A DNA stretch of 64,000 nt, from positions 95,097-159,096 of the forward strand of contig JAEWAB010000001.1 of the NCBI GenBank assembly GCA_023391875.1. The letters are read 5' to 3'. Made by a program: the position numbers and the translations under genes. Position 1 is the first letter of the stretch. Every line of letters starts with the position of its first letter. Shown here piece after piece: positions 16,641 to 23,872 of the stretch. Source of the DNA: Bacillota bacterium. Lineage in GTDB: Bacteria; Bacillota; Clostridia; Oscillospirales; Ruminococcaceae. The notes beneath the pieces are model-generated. The model saw only the letters and a program-made list of their open reading frames with translations. It was not told where the DNA came from and did no database searches.

Positions 16641-17477
16641 TTACCACTCCCCTTTCAGGCCGCATTGATTAAGCTGCTCAAGTGCCTGCAGCGCTTCCTG
16701 CTCCTGACCGCGCACCAGCAGGTAGCCTCTGCCCATGGTAAACTCCAGCGTGCTTTCGGGGTTTTGCTTGTAGTAGCCGTCTACCTTCGGTAAAAGAGAG
16801 ACCATGGGCAGCCCGTCTATTCCCGCAACAAATCCACTTGTAATCTTCAGCCTGCGCCGGATGATGATATCGGAAGAGTTGGTGCTGCAAACGGCCTTAC
16901 CGCCCGACAGCTGTTCTTTGATAATTGAGAGGGCCTGCTCCACCTCTCCCTTTCTTCCGGCACAGCGAAAGAAGAAGGTTGGGTCCGCTTCCTCGTTCCA
17001 ATGAAGGGTGACTGCCAGTGCGGGAAGCTGGGCGGCGGCTTTATCGGCGGCGAACAGCTGTGCAAGGGTTGCAACTTCACAAAAGGCCAATCCCACCGTG
17101 CTGCCGGGCGGGGAATTCAGGCCGGTTAAGCGCAGTGTTCGTGCGTCGGCATGCTCAATCAGCTCGTATATGACGCTTGCTCCGCCGCGAATACCCTGAT
17201 TGGTGTTAACCTGTGAAAAAGGCTTCTTGCTCGGCCCGATGCCAACTGAAGGCTCGCCGGAAAGCCGCACCATGCGCAGTGCCGTATCGTCGGCAACGGG
17301 CGGTACTTGTGGTGGGCAAACGGTCTGCGCGCCACCTGAAAGATCAAAGGTAAGCAATCGCCTCTGGCTCTGTTCCCGCTGATAGTTGGGGCGGGGGATA
17401 TCGGGCACAGGTTGTGCGAACGTTTCTTTGCCACCCGAAAGCGCGGCATTTATAATGTCTTTCACCATGCTATCCAA
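16641..17477 (-). CDS. Microcompartment-associated protein of unknown function
   Basis: 278 residues, not recognised. The N-terminus (MDSMVKDIINAALSGG) forms a short amphipathic helix followed by a Pro/Gln-rich linker, the layout of an encapsulation peptide. The body has two stretches (about 120-200 and 205-275) with weak BMC-domain-like features (VGLAFCEVATLAQLFAADKA; AGRKGEVEQALSIIKEQL), so a degenerate tandem BMC fold or a shell adaptor is possible. RBS AAGGGGGAA. It is placed between two BMC-H genes, 12 nt after BMC-H 3. The description comes from reading the sequence only. Confidence 0.6.
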   Translation of the reverse strand: MDSMVKDIINAALSGGKETFAQPVPDIPRPNYQREQSQRRLLTFDLSGGAQTVCPPQVPPVADDTALRMVRLSGEPSVGIGPSKKPFSQVNTNQGIRGGASVIYELIEHADARTLRLTGLNSPPGSTVGLAFCEVATLAQLFAADKAAAQLPALAVTLHWNEEADPTFFFRCAGRKGEVEQALSIIKEQLSGGKAVCSTNSSDIIIRRRLKITSGFVAGIDGLPMVSLLPKVDGYYKQNPESTLEFTMGRGYLLVRGQEQEALQALEQLNQCGLKGEW

Positions 17478-17489
17478 GGCTGTTCCCCC

Positions 17490-17756
17490 TTATCCGAGAT
17501 ACTGCGCGAGGTCGGGGTGCGGGTTTGGGATGATATCGGCACAGATGATGTCGCCGCCCACCCTATGCGCTGCGGCTGTTCCCGCCTCAACGGCCGAGAG
17601 AACCGCCGCCACCTCGCCCCGCGCGATAATTGCCACATGCCCGCCGCCCGGGCGCTCTACCTTGCTCACAGCTACACTTGCATCCTTGCACATGGCGTCC
17701 AGTGCCTCTACAGCTGCGGTATAGCCTCTTGTTTCAACAATTCCTATGGCTGCCAT
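17490..17756 (-). CDS. Microcompartment shell hexamer protein (BMC-H) 3
   Basis: An 88-residue BMC-H protein: AAIGIVETRGYTAAVEALDAM at the start, IIARGEVAAVLSAVEAGT in the middle and IIPNPHPDL at the end. The loop preceding the RGEVAAV helix carries PGGGH, a glycine-rich pore variant. An ideal AGGAGG site precedes it. It comes directly after the UbiD gene and before the 278-residue unknown gene, so decarboxylase and shell genes are interleaved within one transcript. Confidence 0.96.
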   Translation of the reverse strand: MAAIGIVETRGYTAAVEALDAMCKDASVAVSKVERPGGGHVAIIARGEVAAVLSAVEAGTAAAHRVGGDIICADIIPNPHPDLAQYLG

Positions 17757-17776
17757 ACGGCAACACCTCCTGAAAA

Positions 17777-19114
17777 CTAAAGATAATCTTCCAGCCGAAT
17801 ATCCTCTTCACCCGGAATATGCGTGCGGGTAAAACGCGCGTCATTCAGCGGGCAGGTTGCGTCGATGCCCATCTTCGCGGAGGTACCGCTGATAAGATGA
17901 GAGGCCTCAAGCGGCGAGCCGTTTACACCCGATACGATGAATACGTCGGTATTCGCCTGCATTCTGGTGGCGATTGCCCATTCTACCTGCTCCATATCGA
18001 AGATATCGATGTCATCATCCACCACCACGACATGCTTAAGGTCTTTGTCTGACGCAAAGGCCGCAAGCGCAGCTTGTCGGCCGTCCGCAACGCCTGTTTT
18101 ATGTATCTGTACCACCGCATGCAGCCTGCCGATGCCGCCCGGCGTGATGTGAACCCTGCGTACGCCCGGCACCGTCTGCCGTATGGTGCTCAAAAGCGCA
18201 ACCTCACGGTTGATGGCCATAGGCAGCTTTTCTTCGTAGCCCGAGGGGTATATGGCCTGTACGATGGGGCTGTTGCGAAAGGTCAGTGCACTGAACTCCA
18301 CAACGGGCAGCGGCGAAACAGTGCCGTAATAACCGCCCATTTCTCCGAAGGGGCCTTCGCTCTCCTTCACCCACGGCTTCACCTGCCCTTCGAGCACAAA
18401 CTCGGCATCGGCAAGCACATCCACATCCACGGTTTTGCAGCGTACCACAGGCAGGGTCCGCCCAAGCAGTGCACCGGCGACGTCCAGCTTGTTGACGTTA
18501 AACAGCTGGGTACTAATCTGCGAGGCAAGCACCACGGCGGGTGTAACGCCAAACATAATCGCGATATCCATCGGCTTTTTGGCCTGCTCGTAATACCTGA
18601 ACTGTTCCTTCATCTGGGCGGAGGTGATGAGGATGGTCATGCGGCTGCCCCCGAGGTACTGCATGCGGCGGATGGAGGTGTATAGCCTTTCGCCCGATAT
18701 ACTGCGTGCAACCATCATACCCGAAACGGTGTAGGGCGCGTTATCCAGCTCGTTGTATGTAAGGATAGGAATGTATTTGTGAATGTCAAAGGGCGCCCGC
18801 ACCACGTTTTCGTGCACGGGGGCGCTGTTTACGGCGGTAACGGGAATAGGATGAACCAGCGCGCCGGATAGATGAGAAACCAATTCGTGCTCGGTAACGC
18901 CCATACTCTGCGCCAGCAGCGCTCTTGTACCGCCCAGCCCCGTTACCATGGGGCCGGAATAGCCCGCCACCCGCTCAAACAGCATGGGGGTTTTGCCCTT
19001 TGTCTCTTTCATCAGCGCCGCGGCCTCGTAGCGGCAATCCACCTGCTTTTTGATGTGCAGGAGGGTACCCGTTTGTTCGCAGTGCGCGATAAGCTGCCTG
19101 AAGTCAGGTGTCAT
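17777..19114 (-). CDS. UbiD-family prenyl-FMN decarboxylase
   Basis: A 445-residue member of the UbiD family, reversible (de)carboxylases of aromatic, heteroaromatic or unsaturated acids that use prenylated FMN. Seen: an N-terminal domain ending in GLGGTRALLA, the EGPFGEMGGYYG block with acidic catalytic residues, QAIYPSGYEEKLPM, and VVDDDIDIFD. It overlaps the ubiX gene by 11 nt, which makes the cofactor. Inside a purine microcompartment operon an imidazole carboxylate is an attractive substrate; Clostridium purine fermenters decarboxylate 4-amino-5-imidazolecarboxylate. The substrate is inference. Confidence 0.9.
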   Translation of the reverse strand: MTPDFRQLIAHCEQTGTLLHIKKQVDCRYEAAALMKETKGKTPMLFERVAGYSGPMVTGLGGTRALLAQSMGVTEHELVSHLSGALVHPIPVTAVNSAPVHENVVRAPFDIHKYIPILTYNELDNAPYTVSGMMVARSISGERLYTSIRRMQYLGGSRMTILITSAQMKEQFRYYEQAKKPMDIAIMFGVTPAVVLASQISTQLFNVNKLDVAGALLGRTLPVVRCKTVDVDVLADAEFVLEGQVKPWVKESEGPFGEMGGYYGTVSPLPVVEFSALTFRNSPIVQAIYPSGYEEKLPMAINREVALLSTIRQTVPGVRRVHITPGGIGRLHAVVQIHKTGVADGRQAALAAFASDKDLKHVVVVDDDIDIFDMEQVEWAIATRMQANTDVFIVSGVNGSPLEASHLISGTSAKMGIDATCPLNDARFTRTHIPGEEDIRLEDYL

Positions 19115-19673
19115 GCAGGTCGCCCCCCTTCCATCGCAAAGTACTGCCGGTATGTATGCCCAGTTGGTCCATCACGCGTAGCACGATGCCCTCTACCAGC
19201 TGCCACACCTCGGTGGGGCGGGCGTAAAAACTCGGGCTTGCCGGGAGTATGTAGGCACCCGCCTCGGCCAGTGCCGTCATATTTTTTAGATGGATGAGGC
19301 TATAAGGTGTTTCCCGCACAACGGCAACGAGCTTTCGCCCCTCTTTAAGGGTTACGGAGGCCGCGCGCGTAAGCAATGTACTGCCCGTACCGTTTGCGAT
19401 GCCTCCCAGTGTGTTCATCGAGCAGGGGATGATAACCATGCCGTCGCATGGAACAGACCCGCTGGCAAGCGTTGAAAAGAGATTGTTGTTATCAAACACA
19501 TGCGCGACCTTAGACAGGGCTTGCAGGGTAACGCCGCACTCGTATTCCAGTACCTGTTCGCCCATCTCGGTGGCCACTACGCTAACCTCTACCCCCGCCT
19601 GTGAAAGCATATGGATAAGCGTGTAGCCGTAAACCGCGCCGCTTGCCCCCGTTATGCCCACTGTAATCCTCAT
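19104..19673 (-). CDS. ubiX: UbiX-family flavin prenyltransferase
   Basis: A 189-residue flavin prenyltransferase that attaches a dimethylallyl group to FMN to make the prFMN cofactor of UbiD enzymes. Family motifs are intact: GITGASGAVYG at the N-terminus, IIPCSMNTLGGIANG (FMN and phosphate site), RKLVAVVRETPYSLIHL. The length is typical. Its start overlaps the stop of the DUF2294-like gene by 4 nt and its end overlaps ubiD, so cofactor and enzyme are coupled. Confidence 0.93.
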   Translation of the reverse strand: MRITVGITGASGAVYGYTLIHMLSQAGVEVSVVATEMGEQVLEYECGVTLQALSKVAHVFDNNNLFSTLASGSVPCDGMVIIPCSMNTLGGIANGTGSTLLTRAASVTLKEGRKLVAVVRETPYSLIHLKNMTALAEAGAYILPASPSFYARPTEVWQLVEGIVLRVMDQLGIHTGSTLRWKGGDLHDT

Positions 19674-20017
19674 AAACCCAATTCCTCGATAACAACAACA
19701 GTGATGGCGGTTTGAAACGCCGAATCGTAATCCCGCAGCATCGCCTGCGGACGGATATTCGTCTTTTCTTCGATCTGCTTTCTCAGACGCACTTTAAACT
19801 CGCAAAACAATGCTTGATCTACCGACTGTTTAAGCTGGGCGTAGTTTGCTTCGATGGCCTGAAGAGCAGGCACACGGTTATGGCGGGTTTTAAAGATGAT
19901 CATATCGTCGGTAATATTAATCTTCAGTTCTACCACCCCCGAGCCGTAAATCTCTTTGTTAACATCGTTGTAGAGTTTAAATAGCTGCTTCTTTAGTTCA
20001 ATGAGGTTGTCCGTCAT
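19670..20017 (-). CDS. DUF2294 (MpsC-like) small protein
   Basis: About 115 residues resembling DUF2294/MpsC-like proteins: an N-terminal helix (LIELKKQLFKLYNDVNKEIYG), an acidic/hydrophobic middle, and the family-like end VRLRKQIEEKTNIRPQAMLRDYDSAF (quoted in parts). A GTG 4 codons upstream (20029) is in frame, but AAAGG is better spaced for ATG at 20017. Function is unknown. The name MpsC comes from a Na+-translocating system in staphylococci and need not apply here. It sits between guanine deaminase and ubiX. Confidence 0.6.
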   Translation of the reverse strand: MTDNLIELKKQLFKLYNDVNKEIYGSGVVELKINITDDMIIFKTRHNRVPALQAIEANYAQLKQSVDQALFCEFKVRLRKQIEEKTNIRPQAMLRDYDSAFQTAITVVVIEELGL

Positions 20018-20050
20018 ATGATGTGCCACCTTTCCAGCTTACTTTTGTTC

Positions 20051-21325
20051 TTATAACATGGGCAGCGGTATCTCGCGCCCACCGCAAAAGCGTTTCTTGA
20101 TCTGCCGGTCGTCTCCGCGGTAGATAAAGCGAACCAGCCGTTCACTGAGCGTGCGGGGCATGAGGTCGTCCAGTGTGCTGTCATCGACGATAAGTGCGTC
20201 AAACTCGTAATCGGGCTCAAAGCTACCTACTTTACCAAAGAAAGAACCGCCGCCCTTCGTAGCAAGGTAAAACGCCTCCTGTACGCAGATTGGCTGAAAC
20301 TGCGGATATTCTATGGCGTATTGTTTTGAAATCTGAACGGCAGCTACCATATTCTGAAGCATACTGAGGGTGTGCCCGCCCGCGACATCGCTGCCCAACC
20401 CCACGGGGATACCGCTTTCTAAAAACCGGCGCAGCGGCATCTGCCTGCCGCTTGGAACATTCATGTTGGAAACCGGGCAATGCGCGGCATAAACATGGTG
20501 CTCAGCCATCAACCCGATCTCCGCGTCGGTATTATACAGGCAGTGCGCCATGACGGTGGGCATCTGCCCAAACAGCCCAAAGCGCCGGTATACGGCGGCG
20601 TAAACACTGTCCTTCGGGTAGCGTGCCGCCACCGCACCCACATCCCACGGGCTTTCGGCGATGTGCGATTGAACGGGCAGCTTGTGAGATAATGCAAGCT
20701 CACCAAGAAACACCATCATCTCGTCGGTGCAGCAGGGAATGAACTCCGGGGAAAGGATATAGTGCACCCGCTCGTTTTGGTTTGCGTAGCGGGCGATCAG
20801 TTCAAGAGTTTCACGCTTTGAAGCCTCTGTGGTTTCGTTCGCCTTACCAAATGCTCCCAAATCCGAGTTCATTTTGCCTATATAGGCGCTCAGGCCGGAT
20901 TGTATAAACTGCTCCATCAAATCCGCGGTACTCTCCAAAGAGACGGAGGACATGATCACACTGCGCATGATGCCATTTTTGATAAGCTCGCTTATCAGCA
21001 TGCCGTTTACCTTGTGCGCATATTCCGGTTTGGCATACATCCTTTCAGCCGGGTAGGTATATTGTGTAAGCCACTGTGAAAACGCTCCGTCATACCCCAT
21101 AGCGCGGTTGGGAAGCTGCGACGAGTGCAGATGCAAATCGGTAAACGCGGGTATAATCAGCTTATCGCCGTAATCCTCGATTTCAATATCTTCAAGATGA
21201 TGTGGCAAGGAGCTGTAAACGCCGTTAATTTTGCCGTTTTCTTCTACCACAACCGTATGCTGCGGCAAACAGACAAGCTCGCCAAGTACAGGCGCAAAGA
21301 TAATGTTCCCACGGTAGCCACGCAT
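20051..21325 (-). CDS. guaD: Guanine deaminase
   Basis: A 424-residue amidohydrolase of the guanine deaminase group (guanine to xanthine plus ammonia). Zinc ligands are visible in FTDLHLHSSQ (HxH), VQSHIAES, MAHCLYN and GLGSDVAGG. The segments LSPEFIPCCT and HCPVSNMNVPSG are characteristic of this subgroup. A strong GAGGGGGAG site is upstream. Second gene of the microcompartment operon. With adenine deaminase further down, both purine bases converge on hypoxanthine and xanthine. Confidence 0.9.
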   Translation of the reverse strand: MRGYRGNIIFAPVLGELVCLPQHTVVVEENGKINGVYSSLPHHLEDIEIEDYGDKLIIPAFTDLHLHSSQLPNRAMGYDGAFSQWLTQYTYPAERMYAKPEYAHKVNGMLISELIKNGIMRSVIMSSVSLESTADLMEQFIQSGLSAYIGKMNSDLGAFGKANETTEASKRETLELIARYANQNERVHYILSPEFIPCCTDEMMVFLGELALSHKLPVQSHIAESPWDVGAVAARYPKDSVYAAVYRRFGLFGQMPTVMAHCLYNTDAEIGLMAEHHVYAAHCPVSNMNVPSGRQMPLRRFLESGIPVGLGSDVAGGHTLSMLQNMVAAVQISKQYAIEYPQFQPICVQEAFYLATKGGGSFFGKVGSFEPDYEFDALIVDDSTLDDLMPRTLSERLVRFIYRGDDRQIKKRFCGGREIPLPML

Positions 21326-21348
21326 GTGTTCTCCCCCTCAACCGAAAT

Positions 21349-21909
21349 TTAGGCCAGCAGTTCGTCTAAAGAAACCACTCTGCCCAGAACATAGCGAATG
21401 TGCTCAAGCGCGGCCTCGTGCCGGGCCTGCGTGCTGCCCGCAACACACTCGCGCGGAACGATTACACGGTAGTTGTACTGCTGGGCATCGGTAGCTGTCG
21501 CGCGCACGCACACATCGGTCGCCACACCGACGATAATAAGTGTATCTACATGCAGGCCATCTAATAGAATCTTTAAATCCGTCTGAAAAAAACCGCTGTA
21601 GCGCCGCTTTACAATAACATAATCGCTGGGCTGCGGGGCAAGCTCAGCCACAATCTCGGTGCCGGGCTTTCCTTCGATGCAGTGAACAGGCTCGTCGCCG
21701 TCCAGCTCACGGCCAACATCCATTAAAGATGCACGGTGGATTTCTTGAGTATAGATCACCGGTACGCCCATGTTTCTGCAGGAGTTCAGCAGCCTGTTAA
21801 CGGATAAAATTAAGTTTGGGGTACAGTGGCAGGGAATGACCGCTTTCTCCCCCACAAAGTCGTTCTGCATATCGATTACAATAACGGCGGTTCTTTTGCT
21901 GTCAATCAT
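21349..21909 (-). CDS. Isochorismatase-family cysteine hydrolase
   Basis: A 186-residue isochorismatase-like hydrolase with the full Asp-Lys-Cys triad: VIDMQNDF, IVKRRYSGF and ATDVCVRAT. Relatives hydrolyse N-carbamoyl or amide bonds (nicotinamidase, N-carbamoylsarcosine amidase, ureidoacrylate hydrolase). A start 7 codons earlier (21930) would overlap its own AGGAG site, so the ATG at 21909 is preferred. First gene of the microcompartment operon, after a 250-nt leader. A ureido or carbamoyl intermediate of purine breakdown is a plausible substrate. Confidence 0.88.
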   Translation of the reverse strand: MIDSKRTAVIVIDMQNDFVGEKAVIPCHCTPNLILSVNRLLNSCRNMGVPVIYTQEIHRASLMDVGRELDGDEPVHCIEGKPGTEIVAELAPQPSDYVIVKRRYSGFFQTDLKILLDGLHVDTLIIVGVATDVCVRATATDAQQYNYRVIVPRECVAGSTQARHEAALEHIRYVLGRVVSLDELLA

Positions 21910-21945
21910 GTTGGTTTCACTCCTACTCATAGATTAAGTAAAGCA

Positions 21946-21980
21946 AAAGAGGCCGCTCCCTTTGCGGAAACGACCCCTTT
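21946..21980 (-). terminator. Second leader hairpin next to the first gene
   Basis: In the minus-strand transcript AAAGGGGUCGUUUCC pairs with GGGAGCGGCCUCUUU around a GCAAA loop: 15 pairs, four of them G-U, followed by a U-rich stretch. Because the wobbles become C-A mismatches on the plus strand, the structure is selected as leftward RNA. It could terminate or protect the 5' end. Confidence 0.6.
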
Positions 21981-22008
21981 GTCATTCATTACATTCCACC
22001 AATTAAAC

Positions 22009-22052
22009 AAAAAAATCGTTACGCAAAAACATGACTGTTTTTCATAACGATT
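22009..22052 (-). terminator. Intrinsic terminator inside the operon leader
   Basis: Minus strand AATCGTTA...GAAAAACA, a GTCA loop, TGTTTTT...TAACGATT, then seven T. It lies about 110 nt after the predicted transcription start and 100 nt before the first start codon, the position of a regulated attenuator. Confidence 0.75.
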
Positions 22053-22168
22053 CCCACCAGATGTAAACACCGGGCAAACATCATCATTAATGGCGAATCA
22101 TCGCGGCTAAGGATAGTCAAAATGAACTTCACTTCTCCCTTGATGTTTCTCCTATAATATTTGTGCTT

Positions 22169-22197
22169 ATTGTAATACGCTATCCTTCACTTGTCAA
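22169..22197 (-). promoter_or_regulatory. Consensus sigma-A promoter of the microcompartment operon
   Basis: Minus strand TTGACA (22192-22197), a 17-nt spacer and TACAAT (22169-22174). It begins 35 nt after the ribokinase stop codon, so the operon has its own strong promoter. Confidence 0.8.
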
Positions 22198-22232
22198 TAC
22201 CCCTTGGAGGCATTTTAAAAAGTTACGCAGTT

Positions 22233-23129
22233 TTAGCTTAGCAATTCAAGGTTTACAGACAGTACCTCCTGCATATAAGGGATGGAAGCGACAGCCCCTT
22301 TTCTGGATACGGCTATGGATGATGCAACCGAAGCTATACGCAGCACCTCCGCCATCGGCTTTTGATGTAAGAGTCCGGCAACGAAAAAGCCCGTAAAGGT
22401 ATCCCCCGCCGCGGTGGTGTCCACTACCGGGACATTGTAGATGCCGTGCTGGTAAACTTTGTTTTCATGCAGGCAAACCACGCCGCTTTTCCCGAGTGTC
22501 AGGGTAACTGAAGCGTTTGGATAACGCAAGCGCATATTATCGAGGATGTCCGATGTGTTCTGAAAGCCTGTAATCTGCATGCCCTCTACTTCGTTTAACA
22601 AAAACAACGAAACCTTTGTTAAATCACATTGTTTCAACGCTTCATCAAATGGAGACGGATTAAGAATAATATACAGCTGCTTTTTATAGGCTTGTTCAAT
22701 GATGTAATCGATAAGGTTAATCTCGTTTTGCAGCAGAAGGATATCCCCTGCCTGCATAGTCGCAAGCACCTTGTCCACAAAATCCTTTGTGTTTTGCCGG
22801 TTTGCTCCACTAAAGAGTACAATACTGTTTTGCCCTTTGCTGCTAACCTGAATGATGGCATTGCCTGAGCGTTCGTCTACTTGGCAGATGTGCTGGGTAT
22901 CGACGTTGTTTTTCTTGCAAACCTCAATGAGGGCGGAACCGTCCTCACCCACCATGCCGGCATGATAAACCTGTACCCCCGCACGTGACAGCGCGACCGA
23001 TTGATTAAGGCCTTTACCCCCGCAAAACATCTGCATAGCGGAGGACGTGATTGTTTCCCCCGGGGCGACAATATGGTCTACGGAATAAACATAGTCGTAA
23101 TTCAAAGAACCGAAATTGAGTACTTTCAT
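22233..23129 (-). CDS. rbsK: Ribokinase (PfkB family)
   Basis: A 298-residue PfkB sugar kinase close to ribokinase. Seen: the N-terminal GSLNYDYVYSV, the CGGKGLNQSVALSRAG substrate motif, and the C-terminal VDTTAAGDTFTGFF with the catalytic Asp and anion hole. It phosphorylates ribose or a close pentose with ATP. AGGAGG precedes the ATG, and a TATAAT box lies only about 24 nt before it, implying a very short leader. It completes the logic of the locus: nucleoside hydrolases release ribose, ribokinase traps it. Confidence 0.85.
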   Translation of the reverse strand: MKVLNFGSLNYDYVYSVDHIVAPGETITSSAMQMFCGGKGLNQSVALSRAGVQVYHAGMVGEDGSALIEVCKKNNVDTQHICQVDERSGNAIIQVSSKGQNSIVLFSGANRQNTKDFVDKVLATMQAGDILLLQNEINLIDYIIEQAYKKQLYIILNPSPFDEALKQCDLTKVSLFLLNEVEGMQITGFQNTSDILDNMRLRYPNASVTLTLGKSGVVCLHENKVYQHGIYNVPVVDTTAAGDTFTGFFVAGLLHQKPMAEVLRIASVASSIAVSRKGAVASIPYMQEVLSVNLELLS

Positions 23130-23281
23130 TCATAAACCACCTCCTGCGGAAATTATAGCATAAAAGTTTCCTGCGAGAAAGAGCTTATTCTTTTCGTGCT
23201 CGCTTTCAGGGCGTTTTTTTGTTGTATAACTTTTCGAAATATAAATTTCACCGGTGGTGAGTATGTTAATTACTCCTCAAA

Positions 23282-23324
23282 TAAAAATGATGCGAAGCTT
23301 AGTAGTCCTCTCCGAACTTCGCAT
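23282..23324 (-). terminator. Terminator-like inverted repeat after the SRAP remnant
   Basis: Minus strand ATGCGAAG, 19-nt loop, CTTCGCAT, then CATTTTTAT. It probably ended the transcript of the decayed gene to its right. Confidence 0.55.
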
Positions 23325-23393
23325 TAGAACTATTCATCCAACTCTTTGCTTTTCCAGTTGCGGCGGCACCCACAGCAATGCCTCATTAACAAA

Positions 23394-23570
23394 CTACTTT
23401 TCTCGAATCCTGTCCCGTATCTCATTTTGGCGCAGGATGACCAGCGTTCTATCATGTACATCCCGCATAGATTCATGTGCCGCAGTGGTGAGGATAGCAT
23501 ATCTCGGCAGCTCCTCTCCCGGCATGGGGTTATACAGCCTCGCCACGTACAGTATCAGGCCTTTTGAGAA
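23394..23570 (-). pseudogene. Remnant of an SRAP/YedK-type SOS-associated peptidase gene
   Basis: Minus-strand translation gives a C-terminal SRAP fragment: PRYAILTTAAHESMRDVHDR, then TLVILRQNEIRDRIREK and a stop (TAG at 23394-23396). Intact proteins of this family (about 220 residues) bind abasic-site DNA; the catalytic N-terminal Cys and most of the fold are missing. The surrounding 23.13-24.08 kb is otherwise decayed, AT-rich DNA without genes. Confidence 0.65.
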
Positions 23571-23825
23571 ATAATAATCTACTTGTCTTTCTTATATCAT
23601 GCGTTCACTCATATAACCCCGTGGAAGAGATAACATTACCTTAGACGAATATAGACGCACGTATCTTGTGAGCCTGCAAGAATAGTACAGAATTTTTAGA
23701 TATAACTAAACCTTTAGCAAAGGTGTATTTCCCATGCAATACTTGATTTTCTCAAAGGAAGCCCGGATTTCTCCGAGCTTTTGTAAATAGGTCTAATATT
23801 GTGCTGTATCAAATACAGAATCTCT
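23571..23825. other. Gene-free decayed DNA before the tRNA fragment
   Basis: No reading frame of substance, no hairpin or repeat of note. It is AT-rich and unlike the coding blocks on either side, as often found at the edge of an integrated element. Confidence 0.5.
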
Positions 23826-23870
23826 TTCGTAATGCGCAGGTCGTCGGTTCAAGTCCGACTTCTAGCTCCA
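23826..23870 (+). repeat. 3' fragment of tRNA-Thr(CGU), probable attachment site
   Basis: Forty-five nucleotides match tRNA positions 32 to 76 exactly by layout: anticodon loop TTCGTAA, 3' anticodon-stem strand TGCGC, variable AGGTC, T-arm GTCGG-TTCAAGT-CCGAC, acceptor strand TTCTAGC, discriminator T and encoded CCA. The 5' half is absent (no GCTAGAA acceptor strand upstream). Integrases that use tRNA genes typically recreate the 3' part, from the anticodon loop on, at the far end of the element. Seen: the fragment. Inferred: an att site. Confidence 0.75.
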
Positions 23871-23872
23871 GA

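Larger units (their letters stand above)
21910..22161 (-). promoter_or_regulatory. Structured 5' leader of the microcompartment operon (candidate riboswitch or attenuator)
   Basis: About 250 nt of untranslated leader between the promoter and the first gene. It carries an intrinsic terminator (see 22009-22052) and a second 15-bp hairpin (21946-21980) whose G-U pairs fit only the minus-strand RNA. The 5' half (about 22055-22161) could hold an aptamer. It does not match my recall of purine, THF, TPP or PRPP/ppGpp aptamers. A segment GGTGGGAATCG only loosely resembles a T-box core. Confidence 0.55.

Noticed and set aside
22055..22161. T-box or purine riboswitch in the operon leader
   Set aside because: GGTGGGAATCG differs from the T-box core at two or more key positions, and no purine-aptamer loop sequences are present.
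23826..23870. Complete tRNA gene
   Set aside because: No matching 5' acceptor strand, D-arm or 5' anticodon-stem strand lies upstream; only the 3' 45 nt exist.
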